NCBI RefSeq assembly: GCF_025486315.1
Contig: NZ_JAOOPY010000019.1
Span: forward strand, 1-64,000
Origin: Variovorax sp. N23
GTDB taxonomy: Bacteria > Pseudomonadota > Gammaproteobacteria > Burkholderiales > Burkholderiaceae_C
DNA length: 64,000 nt
Direction of reading: 5' to 3'
A program made the position numbers and the translations under genes. The notes beneath the pieces were generated by a model. It saw only the letters and a program-made list of their open reading frames with translations, was not told the origin of the DNA and searched no databases. Of the stretch, positions 49,726-60,193 are shown one piece after another (the first letter of the stretch is position 1; each line of letters opens with the position of its first letter).

Positions 49726-50660
49726 CGAGCGCCGCCTTGGACACGTCCTTCACCCACACCACCGTCCTTCGCGAGGAGGCGGTCGATGCGCTGCTCGCCG
49801 GCCGGCCGCAGCCGCTCGCCGGCACCTACGTCGATGCGACCTTCGGGCGCGGTGGCCACAGCCGGCTGTTGCTGGAAAGGCTGGCGCCGGAGGCCCGGCT
49901 CATCGCGTTCGACAAGGACGCGGAAGCGGTGGCCGAAGCAGCGCGCATCACCGATGCGCGTTTTTCCATCCGGCACCAGGGCTTCAAGGATCTGGGGGAG
50001 TTGCCGCCGGGCAGCGTGACGGGGCTCCTGATGGACCTGGGCATCAGCTCCCCGCAGATCGACAACCCCGCACGGGGTTTTTCTTTTCGTTTCGACGGCC
50101 CGCTCGACATGCGCATGGACACCACGCGCGGCGAGAGCGTGGCCGACTGGCTGGCAACGGCCGAAACCCAGCAGATTGCAGAGGTGATCCGTGACTATGG
50201 CGAAGAACGGTTTGCTGTTCAGATTGCAAAGGCGATTGATGCTCGCCGACAAGAACGGGGCCCAATTTCAACCACCACCGAGCTGGCCGAGCTCGTGGCT
50301 GGCGCGGTCAAAACCCGCGAGCAGGGCCAGAACCCTGCAACGCGCACATTTCAGGCTCTTCGGATTTTCATCAACGCCGAGCTTGAAGAGCTGCAACAGG
50401 CGCTAGACGCGAGCCTGGCGGTGCTGCAGCCGGGCGGCCGGCTGGCGGTGATCGCCTTCCATTCGCTGGAAGACCGGATCGTCAAGCAGTTCATCGCGAC
50501 GCACTCGAAGGAGGTCTACGACCGCCGTGCGCCCTTCGCCGCGCCGAAGGTGATGAAGCTGCGCGCCCTGGGCCGCATCCGCCCGTCGGACGCCGAGGTG
50601 GCCGCCAACCCGCGCGCCCGCAGCGCCATCCTGCGTGTGGCCGAGAGGACCGACGCATGA
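49722..50660 (+). CDS. rsmH: 16S rRNA m4C1402 methyltransferase RsmH
   Basis: A 312-residue SAM methyltransferase (formerly MraW). [10 protein letters not shown] near 38 is the SAM motif, and [18 protein letters not shown] near 106 and [12 protein letters not shown] near 252 are diagnostic. It N4-methylates C1402 in the ribosomal P site. The start is TTG overlapping the mraZ stop; homologues begin shortly before HTTVL, consistent with this. ATGA overlap with ftsL follows. Confidence 0.93.
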   Translation: MTSAALDTSFTHTTVLREEAVDALLAGRPQPLAGTYVDATFGRGGHSRLLLERLAPEARLIAFDKDAEAVAEAARITDARFSIRHQGFKDLGELPPGSVTGLLMDLGISSPQIDNPARGFSFRFDGPLDMRMDTTRGESVADWLATAETQQIAEVIRDYGEERFAVQIAKAIDARRQERGPISTTTELAELVAGAVKTREQGQNPATRTFQALRIFINAELEELQQALDASLAVLQPGGRLAVIAFHSLEDRIVKQFIATHSKEVYDRRAPFAAPKVMKLRALGRIRPSDAEVAANPRARSAILRVAERTDA

Positions 50661-51004
50661 CGCGCCTGAACGTCCTGCTGCTGATCGCCGTGATGGCCAC
50701 GGCGATGTTCCTGGTGCACACGCAGTACCGCTCGCGCCTGCTCTACACCGAACTCGATCGCGCCAACACCGAGGCGCGCCGCCTCGAAGTCGACGGCGAC
50801 CGCCTGCAGGTCGAGAAGCGCGCGCAGGCCACGCCGCTGCGCGTCGAGAAGCTGGCCAAGGAGCAGCTCAAGATGCGCACCACCACGCCGGCCATCACGC
50901 AGTACGTGCGGCCCGACGGCACGGTGATCCCGCCGATTCCGGCGCCGGCGGCGTCTGCACCGGCGAAACCAGGCACATCGGGCACAGCGCGGAGGACCGG
51001 TTGA
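50657..51004 (+). CDS. ftsL: Cell-division protein FtsL
   Basis: A 115-residue bitopic protein. One membrane helix near 5-20 is followed by a periplasmic coiled coil ([23 protein letters not shown]), which pairs with FtsB, and a Pro/Ala-rich tail. FtsL-FtsB-FtsQ regulates FtsWI in the divisome. Weakly conserved in sequence, it is identified by topology and place between rsmH and ftsI. The stop shares a base with the ftsI ATG. Confidence 0.9.
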   Translation: MTRLNVLLLIAVMATAMFLVHTQYRSRLLYTELDRANTEARRLEVDGDRLQVEKRAQATPLRVEKLAKEQLKMRTTTPAITQYVRPDGTVIPPIPAPAASAPAKPGTSGTARRTG

Positions 51005-52758
51005 TGGTCCGCCGCAGCCGCAGCGTGCAGTACACGACCAGCCCCTTGCTCGCGAGCAAGACGCCGGTCTGGCGCAGCAAGTTCATCGTCGCCGCGATCG
51101 CGCTGGGCTTCGTCGTGCTGGCCGCGCGTGCGGCCTACGTGCAGGTGATCGACAACGAGTTCTTCCAGCGCCAGGGCGAGGTGCGCTTCGCACGCACGCT
51201 GGAGCTGCCGGCCAACCGCGGCCGCATCCTCGACCGCAACGGGCTGCTGCTCGCCTCCAGCGTGGTGGCGCCCAGCATCTGGGCCATCCCGGAGGACATC
51301 GAGCGCAACGACCCGGACGTGAAGGCCAGGCTCAGGCAGGTCGCCAAGCTGCTGGGCATGGCGCAGAAGGACTTCGACAAGAAGCTCGAGGACGAGGACA
51401 AGACCTTCGTCTGGATCCAGCGCCAGGTCGATGCGCCCATCGCCAAGCAGATCGCCGACCTCAACATCAAGGGCATCTACCAGCGCAAGGAATACAAGCG
51501 GCAGTACCCCGAAGGCGAAGCGGCGGCGCACGTGGTGGGCTTCACCAACGTGGAAGACCACGGGCAGGAAGGCATCGAGCTGGCCTTCGACAAGGACCTG
51601 GCCGGCAAGGCCGGCTCGCGCCGCGTCATCAAGGACCGCCTGGGCCGCGTGGTCGAAGGCGTCGGCGAGACGGTGCCGCCGGTCGACGGCAAGGACATCC
51701 AGCTGTCGGTCGACAGCAAGGTGCAGTTCTTCGCCTACCAGAAGCTGCGCGACGCGGTGATCGCGCGCCGTGCCAAGGCCGGCAGCGTGGTGGTGCTCGA
51801 CAGCACCACCGGCGAAGTGCTCGCGCTTGCGAACTACCCCAGCTACGTGCCCGACAGGCGCCAGAACCTCACCGGCGAGCAGTTGCGCAACCGCGCGCTC
51901 ACCGATACCTTCGAGCCCGGCTCGACCATGAAGCCGATCACCATCGGCATGGCGCTCGAGGCTGGCCGCGTGAAGCCGTCGACGCTGATCGATACCAGCC
52001 CGGGCCGTTATCAGATTGGTGGATTCACCATCAGCGACACCCACAACTACGGCACGCTCACCGTCGAGGGCGTGATCCAGAAGTCGAGCAACGTCGGTGC
52101 GCTCAAGATCGCCCAGAAGATGACGCCGCACGAGATGTGGGACACCTACACCGCGCTCGGCTACGGCCAGAAGCCGCAGGTGCAGTTCCCCGGCGCCGTG
52201 ACCGGCCGGCTGCGCCCGTGGAAGAACTGGAAGCCGGTCGAGCAGGCCACCATGGCCTACGGCTACGGCCTGTCGGCGTCGCTGTTTCAAATGGCGCATT
52301 CGTACACAGCCTTCGCGCACGACGGCAGCATCATCCCGGTGACGATGCTCAAGAGTTCCGACACGGCGGTCGGCGTGCGCGTGTTCTCGGCCGAGAACGC
52401 GCATGCGGTGCGCAAGATGCTGCAGATGGCCGCCGGCCCCGGCGGCACCGGCCAGCTCGCGCAGACCGTGGGCTATTCGGTGGGCGGCAAGTCCGGCACG
52501 GCGCACAAGCAGGTCGGCAAGGGCTACGCCAGCAACAAGTACCGCGCCTGGTTCACCGGCATGGCGCCGATCGAGAAGCCGCGCATCATCGTCGGCGTGA
52601 TGATCGACGAGCCGAGCGACGGCCAGTACTTCGGCGGCCTGGCCGCTGCGCCGGTGTTCAGCGAAGTCGTGCAGCAGACGCTGCGCATGATGAACGTGGC
52701 GCCCGATCTCGCGGTCAAGCCGCTGGTCATCACGCAAGGCGTGGACGAGAGCTTCTGA
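51004..52758 (+). CDS. ftsI: Septal peptidoglycan transpeptidase FtsI (PBP3)
   Basis: A 584-residue class B penicillin-binding protein. It has a membrane helix near 27-45, a pedestal region with RGRILDRNG near 72, and a transpeptidase with the active-site S307 in STMK, SSN at 361-363 and KSGT at 496-499. It crosslinks septal peptidoglycan with FtsW. GGAGG lies before ATG 51004. The TGATG junctions on both sides indicate coupling. Confidence 0.95.
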   Translation: MVRRSRSVQYTTSPLLASKTPVWRSKFIVAAIALGFVVLAARAAYVQVIDNEFFQRQGEVRFARTLELPANRGRILDRNGLLLASSVVAPSIWAIPEDIERNDPDVKARLRQVAKLLGMAQKDFDKKLEDEDKTFVWIQRQVDAPIAKQIADLNIKGIYQRKEYKRQYPEGEAAAHVVGFTNVEDHGQEGIELAFDKDLAGKAGSRRVIKDRLGRVVEGVGETVPPVDGKDIQLSVDSKVQFFAYQKLRDAVIARRAKAGSVVVLDSTTGEVLALANYPSYVPDRRQNLTGEQLRNRALTDTFEPGSTMKPITIGMALEAGRVKPSTLIDTSPGRYQIGGFTISDTHNYGTLTVEGVIQKSSNVGALKIAQKMTPHEMWDTYTALGYGQKPQVQFPGAVTGRLRPWKNWKPVEQATMAYGYGLSASLFQMAHSYTAFAHDGSIIPVTMLKSSDTAVGVRVFSAENAHAVRKMLQMAAGPGGTGQLAQTVGYSVGGKSGTAHKQVGKGYASNKYRAWFTGMAPIEKPRIIVGVMIDEPSDGQYFGGLAAAPVFSEVVQQTLRMMNVAPDLAVKPLVITQGVDESF

Positions 52759-54260
52759 TGGACGACCTGAACCTCCGCACCCCCAACGAAGCCGCGCACT
52801 GGCTGCGCTCCTGCGTGGGCGGCGACCTGCATGCCGACAGCCGGCGCATCGGCGACGGCGACGGTTTCATCGCCTGGCCGGGCGCCGCGACCGACGGGCG
52901 CGCGCATGTGGCGTCCGCGCTGGCGCAGGGCGCTTCGGTCTGTCTGGTCGAGCGCGAAGGTGTCGAGGCCTTCGGCTTCGATGCGCGTCAGCCGATCGCC
53001 AGCTACGTCGGCCTGAAAGCCGCCACCGGGCCGATCGCCGCATCGTTCTACGGCCAGCCGTCGAGCCAGATCCCGCTGATCGCGGTGACCGGCACCAACG
53101 GCAAGACCTCGACCGCCTGGTGGCTGGCCGAGGCGCTGTCGAAGCGTCCGGGGCACGGCCCGTGCGCGCTGATCGGCACGCTCGGCATCGGCGTGCCGCC
53201 CGAGCTGCGCTATACCGGCCTCACCACGCCCGACCCGGTGATGCTGCAGCGCGAATTGCGCGGCTTCGTCCGGCAGGGCTTTGGCGCCTGCGCCATCGAG
53301 GCGTCGTCGATCGGCATCGCCGAGCGGCGGCTCGACGGCTGCGAGATCCGTGTCGCGGTCTTCACCAATTTCACGCAGGACCACCTCGACTACCACGGCA
53401 GCATGGACGCCTACTGGGAGGCGAAGGTCGAGCTGTTCCGCTGGCCCGGCCTCGCCGCGGCGGTGGTCAACATCGACGACCTGCACGGCGCGACGCTGGT
53501 CGCGAACCTGATCGACCGCGGCACCGGCGCACTCGACCTCTGGACCGTCTCGGCCGGCGGCGGCGCCGCGCGCCTGATGGCGCAGGACATCCGCCACGAC
53601 GCCGAGGGCCTGCGCTTCGACGTGGTCGAGCAGGGGGCCGGCGCGCAGACGCTGTCGACCCGGCTCATCGGCCAGTACAACGTGGCCAACCTGCTCGGCG
53701 TGATCGGTGCGCTGCGCGCCCTCGGGATGACGTTGGCCGATGCGGTCGATGCCTGCCGCGACCTGCAGAGCGTGCCGGGCCGCATGGAGCGTGTGGCGTT
53801 GCCAGGCCGGCCGCTGGCGGTGGTCGACTACGCCCACACGCCGGACGCGCTCGACAAGGCGCTCGCCGGCCTGCGCCCGCTCGCCGCGCAGCGCGGCGGC
53901 GCGCTGTGGTGCGTGTTCGGCTGCGGCGGCGACCGCGATGCCACCAAGCGCCCGCTCATGGCCGCCGTCGCCGAGACGCAGGCCGACCATGTGGTGATCA
54001 CCAGCGACAACCCGCGCAGCGAGAAGCCAGCCGCGATCATCGGCCAGATCCTGCTGGGCCTGTCGGACCCCGATGCCGCGCAGGTCGAGCCCGACCGCGC
54101 ACGCGCCATCGCCGAGACCCTGGCCCAGGCGGCACCCGCCGACGTGGTGCTGATCGCCGGCAAGGGCCACGAGGCCTGGCAGGAAGCCGACGGCGTGCGC
54201 ACCGAATTTTCCGACCGCATCCACGCGCGTGACGCGCTGCAACGCAGGAGCCCCGCATGA
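52758..54260 (+). CDS. murE: UDP-MurNAc-tripeptide ligase MurE
   Basis: A 500-residue Mur ligase. The ATP loop TGTNGKTS is at 111-118, and FTNFTQDHLDYHGSM near 205 carries the carbamylated-Lys region. The DNPR motif (SDNPRSE) near 416 specifies meso-diaminopimelate, agreeing with dapF in this window. It adds DAP to UDP-MurNAc-Ala-Glu. The stop overlaps the ATG of the 57-bp repeat. Confidence 0.95.
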   Translation: MDDLNLRTPNEAAHWLRSCVGGDLHADSRRIGDGDGFIAWPGAATDGRAHVASALAQGASVCLVEREGVEAFGFDARQPIASYVGLKAATGPIAASFYGQPSSQIPLIAVTGTNGKTSTAWWLAEALSKRPGHGPCALIGTLGIGVPPELRYTGLTTPDPVMLQRELRGFVRQGFGACAIEASSIGIAERRLDGCEIRVAVFTNFTQDHLDYHGSMDAYWEAKVELFRWPGLAAAVVNIDDLHGATLVANLIDRGTGALDLWTVSAGGGAARLMAQDIRHDAEGLRFDVVEQGAGAQTLSTRLIGQYNVANLLGVIGALRALGMTLADAVDACRDLQSVPGRMERVALPGRPLAVVDYAHTPDALDKALAGLRPLAAQRGGALWCVFGCGGDRDATKRPLMAAVAETQADHVVITSDNPRSEKPAAIIGQILLGLSDPDAAQVEPDRARAIAETLAQAAPADVVLIAGKGHEAWQEADGVRTEFSDRIHARDALQRRSPA

Positions 54261-54313
54261 GCGCCGCCCGGCCGCCCGAAGGCGCTCGGCACCGCAGCCC
54301 ACAGGGCGGAGGT
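54257..54313 (+). repeat. 57-bp ATGA/ribosome-site repeat, copy 2
   Basis: It matches 18466-18522 at 53 of 57 positions. It starts with ATGA on the murE stop and ends GGCGGAGGT, seven bases... six bases before the conserved murF start at 54320. Here the minicistron frame runs straight into murF, so initiation at its ATG would add 21 residues (MSAARPPEGAR...) to MurF. The shared GGAGGT favours the internal start. Confidence 0.8.
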
Positions 54314-54319
54314 GATTCA

Positions 54320-55774
54320 ATGAGCGTGTCCGTCCCCATGATGACTCTCGGCCAGGCGCTCGCCTGGGTGCCGGGTGCGCGTCTGGTCGGCGATGCCGAA
54401 ACACCGCTCCTGCGCGTGCACACCGACACCCGCAGCCTGCAACCGGGCGATCTCTTCGTCGCGCTGCGCGGCGAGCGTTTCGATGCCAACGACTTCCTGG
54501 CGGACGCACGCGCGAAGGGCGCCGTCGCGGCCATCGCGCACGGCGGGCTCGAGGCGGCCGGCTTGCCGGGCCTCGAAGTGCCCGACACGCTGGCGGCGCT
54601 CGGTGCGCTGGCCGCGGGCTGGCGTTCGCAGTTCGACCTGCCGCTGGTGGCCGTCACCGGCAGCAACGGCAAGACGACGGTCACGCAGATGGTCGCGGCC
54701 ATCCTCCACGCCGCGTGGGGCGACCGGTCGCTGGCGACCGTCGGCAACTTCAACAACGAGATCGGCCTGCCGCTGACGCTGCTGCGGCTGCGTGCGCACC
54801 ACCAGCTGGCCGTGGTCGAACTCGGCATGAACCATCCGGGCGAGATCGCGCGGCTCGCGACCATCGCGCGGCCGACCATCGCGCTGGTCAACAACGCCCA
54901 GCGCGAGCACCAGGAGTTCATGGCGACGGTCGAGGCCGTGGCCCGTGAGAACGGCAGCGTCTTCACGGCGCTGCCCGAAACCGGCACCGCCGTGTTCCCC
55001 TTCGGCGATGCCTTCACGCCGCTGTGGAACGAGATCGCGCACGAAGGTGCGACGCGCCGTTGCCTCAGCTTCGGCGACCATCCCGACGCGGACATCGCCC
55101 TCGGGCGCGCCGAATGGCGCCGGGGCGTCTGGGCGATCGAGGTGCGCACGCCGCTCGGCCCCTTCCAGACCACGCTGGCCATCGCCGGCCATCACAACGT
55201 GATCAATGCGCTGGCGGCGACGGCCTGCGCCCTGTCCAGCGGCGTGTCGCTGGAGAAGATCGCCGAGGGCCTGGCGGCGTTCGAGCCGGTCAAGGGCCGC
55301 TCCAAGGCGAGCGCCATCGCGCTGTCCGCGGGTCGCACGCTGACGCTGGTCGACGACACCTACAACGCGAATCCCGATTCGGTGCGCGCCGCCATCGACG
55401 TGCTCGCCGCCTTGCCCGGTCCGCGCCTACTGGTGCTGGGCGACATGGGCGAAGTCGGCAACCAGGCCGAGGGCTTTCACGCCGAGGTGGGCGAGTGGGC
55501 GCGCGACCGCGGCGTCGAGATGCTGTTTGCGCTCGGCGACGAGACGGTGCACAGCGTGGCCGCCTTCGCCGACCAGCGGGTGCGGCGCCAGGGGCGCCAC
55601 TTCACCGATGTCGATGCCCTCAACGCGGCCGTGCTGGCGCAGTTGCCCTCGCTCGCCAGTGTGCTGGTCAAGGGCTCGCGCTTCATGCGGATGGAACGGG
55701 TGGTGCAGGCCATCGCCGCGGCCACCACGACAACGAACAACCATAACGACAAGGAGGCCGGTCATGCTGCATGA
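54320..55774 (+). CDS. murF: UDP-MurNAc-tripeptide-D-Ala-D-Ala ligase MurF
   Basis: A 484-residue Mur ligase from the internal start, or 505 from ATG 54257. TGSNGKTT is at 113-120, NFNNEIGLPLTLL is the family signature near 150, and DDTYNANPDSVRAA lies near 345. It adds D-Ala-D-Ala to complete the pentapeptide precursor. ATG 54320 is preferred because GGAGGT precedes it and homologues begin close to MMTLGQAL. The upstream 21 codons belong to a repeat found elsewhere. Confidence 0.93.
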   Translation: MSVSVPMMTLGQALAWVPGARLVGDAETPLLRVHTDTRSLQPGDLFVALRGERFDANDFLADARAKGAVAAIAHGGLEAAGLPGLEVPDTLAALGALAAGWRSQFDLPLVAVTGSNGKTTVTQMVAAILHAAWGDRSLATVGNFNNEIGLPLTLLRLRAHHQLAVVELGMNHPGEIARLATIARPTIALVNNAQREHQEFMATVEAVARENGSVFTALPETGTAVFPFGDAFTPLWNEIAHEGATRRCLSFGDHPDADIALGRAEWRRGVWAIEVRTPLGPFQTTLAIAGHHNVINALAATACALSSGVSLEKIAEGLAAFEPVKGRSKASAIALSAGRTLTLVDDTYNANPDSVRAAIDVLAALPGPRLLVLGDMGEVGNQAEGFHAEVGEWARDRGVEMLFALGDETVHSVAAFADQRVRRQGRHFTDVDALNAAVLAQLPSLASVLVKGSRFMRMERVVQAIAAATTTTNNHNDKEAGHAA

Positions 55775-55789
55775 ACCGCGTACAGCCGC

Positions 55790-56968
55790 ATGCTGATGAG
55801 CCTGGCGCAATGGCTGCAGACGCTCTCGCCCGAGTTCGGGTTCCTGCGCGTCTTCCAGTACCTCACCTTCCGCGCGCTGATGGCCGCGACCACGGCGCTG
55901 CTGATCGGCCTGGCGGTCGGCCCGTACGCCATCCGCCGGCTGACCGCGCTCAAGATCGGCCAGCCGGTGCGCGGCTACGGCATGGAGTCGCACCTGACCA
56001 AGAGCGGCACGCCCACCATGGGTGGTGTGCTCGTGCTGTTCTCCATCGCTTTCGCCACCGTGCTGTGGTTCGACCTGAGCAACCGCTTCGTGTGGATCGT
56101 GCTGTGGGTGACGCTGGGCTTCGGCGCCATCGGCTGGGTCGACGACTGGCGCAAGGTGGTGCGCAAGGACCCGGAAGGCATGCGCTCGCGCGAGAAGTAC
56201 TTCTGGCAGTCGGTGGTCGGCCTGCTGGCGGGCTTCTACCTGCTGTTCAGCATTTCCGAGAGCTCCAACTGGCGCGTGCTCGAACTGTTCTACGCCTGGG
56301 TGCGTTCGGGCTTCGCGCTCGACTTCCCGCCCAAGATCAACCTGCTGGTGCCCTTCTTCAAGGAGATCAGCTACCCGCTCGGCGGCATCGGCTTCGTCAT
56401 CCTGACCTACCTGGTGATCGTGGGGTCGAGCAATGCGGTGAACCTCACCGACGGACTCGACGGCCTGGCGATCATGCCGGTGGTGATGGTCGGCTCGGCG
56501 CTGGGCGTGTTCGCCTACGTCACCGGCAGCTCGGTGTACTCGAAGTACCTGCTGTTCCCGCACATCCCCGGCTCGGGCGAACTGCTGGTGTTCTGCTCGG
56601 CCATGGCCGGCGCCGGTCTGGCCTTCCTGTGGTTCAACACGCACCCGGCGCAGGTCTTCATGGGCGACGTCGGTGCGCTGGCGCTGGGCGGCGCGCTCGG
56701 CACCATCGCGGTCATCGTGCGCCAGGAGATCGTGTTCTTCGTGATGGGCGGCATCTTCGTGGTCGAGGCGATTTCGGTGATGGCGCAGGTGATGTACTTC
56801 AAGTACACCAAGAAGCGTTTCGGCGAAGGGCGGCGCATCCTCAAGATGGCGCCGCTGCACCACCACTTCGAGAAGAGCGGCTGGCGCGAGACGCAGGTCG
56901 TCGTGCGCTTCTGGATCATCACGATGCTGCTGTGCCTCGTGGGCCTGTCGACCCTCAAGTTGCGTTGA
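55790..56968 (+). CDS. mraY: Phospho-MurNAc-pentapeptide transferase MraY
   Basis: A 392-residue, roughly ten-helix inner-membrane enzyme that makes lipid I. It shows GTPTMGGVL near 73, the Asp pair GWVDDWRK near 117, [10 protein letters not shown] near 218 with further catalytic Asp, and APLHHHFE near 356. It is separated from murF by 15 bases and from murD by four. Confidence 0.95.
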   Translation: MLMSLAQWLQTLSPEFGFLRVFQYLTFRALMAATTALLIGLAVGPYAIRRLTALKIGQPVRGYGMESHLTKSGTPTMGGVLVLFSIAFATVLWFDLSNRFVWIVLWVTLGFGAIGWVDDWRKVVRKDPEGMRSREKYFWQSVVGLLAGFYLLFSISESSNWRVLELFYAWVRSGFALDFPPKINLLVPFFKEISYPLGGIGFVILTYLVIVGSSNAVNLTDGLDGLAIMPVVMVGSALGVFAYVTGSSVYSKYLLFPHIPGSGELLVFCSAMAGAGLAFLWFNTHPAQVFMGDVGALALGGALGTIAVIVRQEIVFFVMGGIFVVEAISVMAQVMYFKYTKKRFGEGRRILKMAPLHHHFEKSGWRETQVVVRFWIITMLLCLVGLSTLKLR

Positions 56969-56972
56969 GCCG

Positions 56973-58898
56973 ATGAAGCATCTGCACGACCTCCCCGTTC
57001 TCGTCCTCGGCCTCGGTGCGTCCGGCCTGGCGATGGCGCGTTGGTGCGCGCGGCACGGTGCAGAGGTGACGGTGGCCGATACGCGCGACACGCCGCCCGC
57101 CCTGGCGACGCTGCAGGCCGAGTGGCCTAGCGTGCGCTTCGTCGGTGGGCCGCTGACCGCTGCCCTCGTCGAGGGCACGCCGATCCGCGCCGTGTACCGC
57201 TCGCCCGGCCTGACGCCGGCGACGATCGCGCCGGTGGTCGACGCGGCACGCGTCATCGGCCTGCCGGTGGGCGGCGAGCTCGACCTGTTCGCGCAGGCCT
57301 TGCGCGACCTGCGCACGGTGGACGTGCCGGCCGAAGCGTTGGTCGATCCGATCGAAGAAGCCGAAGCGGCGCCGGTTGTCGAGGACATCGCTCCCGAGGT
57401 CGCGCCTGCACCCGAAGCGCCGACGCAGGCCGAGATCGCGATGGCCGAGCAGCCGCCCGTGGAGGTCGCCGAGGCGCCCACCGCACCGGACGCCGAAGTG
57501 CCGGAAGCACCGGAAGCCGAGACGCCGCCGACGGTCGAGTCGACCCCGGACGCCGATGCGCCGCCCCCGGTCGTGGCCAAGCCTTCCGTCCACACCGCCG
57601 CCCGCGAGGCCGCCGAATTCGTCGCGCGTATCGCCGAGCTTTCCGTGGCCGCGCCTGCGGCGACGCCCGAAGACGAGGCCCCGCTGCCCGTCGCCGTGCC
57701 CGAAGCGCCGGTGCCGAAGGGCTACGAACCGGCCGTGCTCGCCATCACCGGCACCAACGGCAAGACCACCGTCACCACGCTGACCGGTCTGCTGGTCGAA
57801 CGCGCCGGCAAGACCGTGGCAGTGGCCGGCAACATCGGCCCGACGCTGCTCGACACGCTGGCCGCGCACCTCGATGCCGAGACGCTGCCCGACGTGTGGG
57901 TGCTGGAACTCTCCAGCTTTCAGCTCGACGGCGTGCAGGACTTCGAGCCCACCGCCGCGGCCGTGCTGAACCTCACACAGGACCACCTCGACTGGCATGG
58001 CGACATGGCGGCGTATGCCGCCGCCAAGGCGCGCATCTTCGGCAAGCAGGGCCTGATGATCCTGAACCGCGACGACGCGGGTGTGATGCAGATGCTGCCG
58101 CCACCCATCCGCGTGAAGCTGCAGCGTCCGCAGGTCCGCACGCACATCACCTTCGGCGCCGGCCTGCCGCTGCGCCCGAGCGACTTCGGCATCGAGCGTG
58201 TCAACGGCATGGCCTGGCTGGTGCGTGCGCTGGAGGCCGACGAGACGATCAAGCGCAAGCGTGGTGCCGCCGCCGAAGAGCAAGAGATTTTCCTGCAACG
58301 CCTGATGCCGGCCGACGCATTGCGCATCCGCGGCCAGCACAACGCACTGAACGCGCTGGCGGCCCTGGCGCTGGCCAGCGCGGCCGGCTGCCCGCTCGGG
58401 CCGATGCTCTACGGCCTGCGTGAGTACCACGGCGAACCGCACCGCGTCGAATCGGTCGCGATCGTCGACCAGGTCGAGTATTTCGACGACAGCAAGGGCA
58501 CCAACGTCGGCGCGACCGTCGCCGCGCTCAATGGCCTGGGCGCCGAGCGCCGCATCGTCGCCATCCTCGGCGGCGACGGCAAGGGCCAGGACTTCGAGCC
58601 GCTGGCCGCGCCGGTGCGTCAGGTGGCCCGCGCGGTGGTGCTGATCGGGCGCGACGCGCCGCTGATCGAGGCCGCGCTGGCCTCGACCGGCGTCACGCTC
58701 GTGCATGCCGCGTCGATGGACGAGGCGGTGCAGCTCGCCGCCAAGCGCGCGCACCCGGGCGATGCGGTGCTGCTGTCGCCGGCCTGCGCCAGCTTCGACA
58801 TGTTCAAGGACTACGCACACCGCGCGCAGGTGTTCTGCAACGCCGTGCAGGCCCTGGCCGACGCGCCGTCGTCGACGGATGCGGGAGAGGGCGCATGA
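56973..58898 (+). CDS. murD: UDP-MurNAc-L-alanine:D-glutamate ligase MurD with large insertion
   Basis: A 641-residue MurD against roughly 440-500 usual. Residues 1-114 are the UDP-binding domain ([18 protein letters not shown]). The ATP loop ITGTNGKTT is at 258-266, and [13 protein letters not shown] and [10 protein letters not shown] are conserved. Between them residues about 115-250 are a Glu/Ala/Pro/Val-rich acidic stretch (nucleotides 57315-57722) with no known domain. It is in frame and keeps local GC content. It adds D-Glu to UDP-MurNAc-Ala. Probably active with a disordered linker, which is inferred. ATGA-coupled to ftsW. Confidence 0.93.
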   Translation: MKHLHDLPVLVLGLGASGLAMARWCARHGAEVTVADTRDTPPALATLQAEWPSVRFVGGPLTAALVEGTPIRAVYRSPGLTPATIAPVVDAARVIGLPVGGELDLFAQALRDLRTVDVPAEALVDPIEEAEAAPVVEDIAPEVAPAPEAPTQAEIAMAEQPPVEVAEAPTAPDAEVPEAPEAETPPTVESTPDADAPPPVVAKPSVHTAAREAAEFVARIAELSVAAPAATPEDEAPLPVAVPEAPVPKGYEPAVLAITGTNGKTTVTTLTGLLVERAGKTVAVAGNIGPTLLDTLAAHLDAETLPDVWVLELSSFQLDGVQDFEPTAAAVLNLTQDHLDWHGDMAAYAAAKARIFGKQGLMILNRDDAGVMQMLPPPIRVKLQRPQVRTHITFGAGLPLRPSDFGIERVNGMAWLVRALEADETIKRKRGAAAEEQEIFLQRLMPADALRIRGQHNALNALAALALASAAGCPLGPMLYGLREYHGEPHRVESVAIVDQVEYFDDSKGTNVGATVAALNGLGAERRIVAILGGDGKGQDFEPLAAPVRQVARAVVLIGRDAPLIEAALASTGVTLVHAASMDEAVQLAAKRAHPGDAVLLSPACASFDMFKDYAHRAQVFCNAVQALADAPSSTDAGEGA

Positions 58899-60193
58899 GC
58901 GACACGGTCGCCGCCACCCCGAACACCGCACCGAGCCGCTTCGGCGGCTGGTTCCGCCGTGCCGCCAAGAGCGGCATCGACGCATTGCCGATGCACCTGC
59001 CGGTGCGCCTGGGCGGCGGCAGCGTGTCGCAGACCAAGGCCGCGCCGATGCGCGTGCTGGGCTTCGACCAGTCGCTGCTGTGGGTCACGCTGGCGCTGCT
59101 GGCCTGGGGTCTGGTGATGGTCTATTCGGCCTCCATCGCGCTGCCGGACAACCCGCGTTTCGCGCGCGCCGGCTATGGGCCGATGTTCTTCCTGCTGCGC
59201 CATGTGCTGTTCATCTCGATCGCCTTCGTCGCCGCGCTGCTGGCCTTCCAGATCCCGATGCAGACCTGGGAGCGCGTCGCGCCGTGGATCTTCGTCGTGT
59301 CGCTGCTGCTGCTGGTGCTGGTGCTCATCCCGCACGTGGGTCGCGTCGTCAACGGTGCACGTCGCTGGCTGCCGCTGGGCATCATGAACTTCCAGCCCTC
59401 CGAGCTCGCCAAGCTGGCGATGGTGCTCTACGCCGCCAGCTACATGGTGCGCAAGATGGAGATCAAGGAACGCTTCTTCCGCGCTGTGCTGCCGATGGGC
59501 ATCGCGGTGGTCGTGGTCGGCATGCTGCTGCTGGCCGAGCCCGACATGGGTGCCTTCATGGTGATCGCGATCATCGCGATGGGCATCCTGTTTCTGGGCG
59601 GCGTGAACGCGCGGATGTTCTTCGTTATCGCCACGCTGGTGGTGGCGGCCTTCGCGCTGATCGTGATGACCAGCGAATGGCGACGCGAGCGGATCTTCGC
59701 GTACCTCGATCCCTTCAGCGAAGCGCATGCGCTCGGCAAGGGCTACCAGCTGTCGCATGCACTCATCGCCATCGGCCGCGGCGAGATCTTCGGCGTGGGC
59801 CTGGGCGGCAGCGTCGAGAAGCTGCATTGGTTGCCCGAGGCGCACACCGACTTCCTGCTGGCCGTGCTGGGCGAGGAGTTCGGCCTGGTCGGGCTGCTGC
59901 TGGTCATCGGCCTGTTCCTGTGGCTGACGCGCCGCATCATGCACATCGGCCGCCAGGCGATCGCGCTCGACCGCGTGTTCTCCGGCCTGGTGGCGCAGGG
60001 CATCGGCATCTGGATCGGCTTCCAGTCCTTCATCAACATGGGCGTGAACCTGGGCGCGCTGCCGACCAAGGGCCTCGGCCTGCCGCTGATGAGCTTCGGC
60101 GGCTCGGCTATGCTGATGCAACTGATCGCGCTGTCGATCGTGCTGCGCGTGGACTACGAGAACCGCGTGCTGATGCGGGGTGGTCGCGTATGA
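58895..60193 (+). CDS. ftsW: Septal peptidoglycan polymerase FtsW
   Basis: A 432-residue SEDS glycosyltransferase with ten predicted helices. A cytoplasmic N-terminus of about 60 residues precedes helix 1 ([20 protein letters not shown]). [19 protein letters not shown] near 150 and the catalytic Asp region AEPDMGAF near 210 are conserved, and LSFGGSAML near 400 closes the family pattern. It polymerises lipid II at the septum with FtsI. ATGA overlaps on both sides. Confidence 0.94.
   Translation: MSDTVAATPNTAPSRFGGWFRRAAKSGIDALPMHLPVRLGGGSVSQTKAAPMRVLGFDQSLLWVTLALLAWGLVMVYSASIALPDNPRFARAGYGPMFFLLRHVLFISIAFVAALLAFQIPMQTWERVAPWIFVVSLLLLVLVLIPHVGRVVNGARRWLPLGIMNFQPSELAKLAMVLYAASYMVRKMEIKERFFRAVLPMGIAVVVVGMLLLAEPDMGAFMVIAIIAMGILFLGGVNARMFFVIATLVVAAFALIVMTSEWRRERIFAYLDPFSEAHALGKGYQLSHALIAIGRGEIFGVGLGGSVEKLHWLPEAHTDFLLAVLGEEFGLVGLLLVIGLFLWLTRRIMHIGRQAIALDRVFSGLVAQGIGIWIGFQSFINMGVNLGALPTKGLGLPLMSFGGSAMLMQLIALSIVLRVDYENRVLMRGGRV

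Noticed and set aside
54257-54319. A genuine 21-residue N-terminal extension of MurF
   Set aside because: The sequence is shared with an unrelated intergenic site at 18466, and a strong ribosome site directly precedes ATG 54320.
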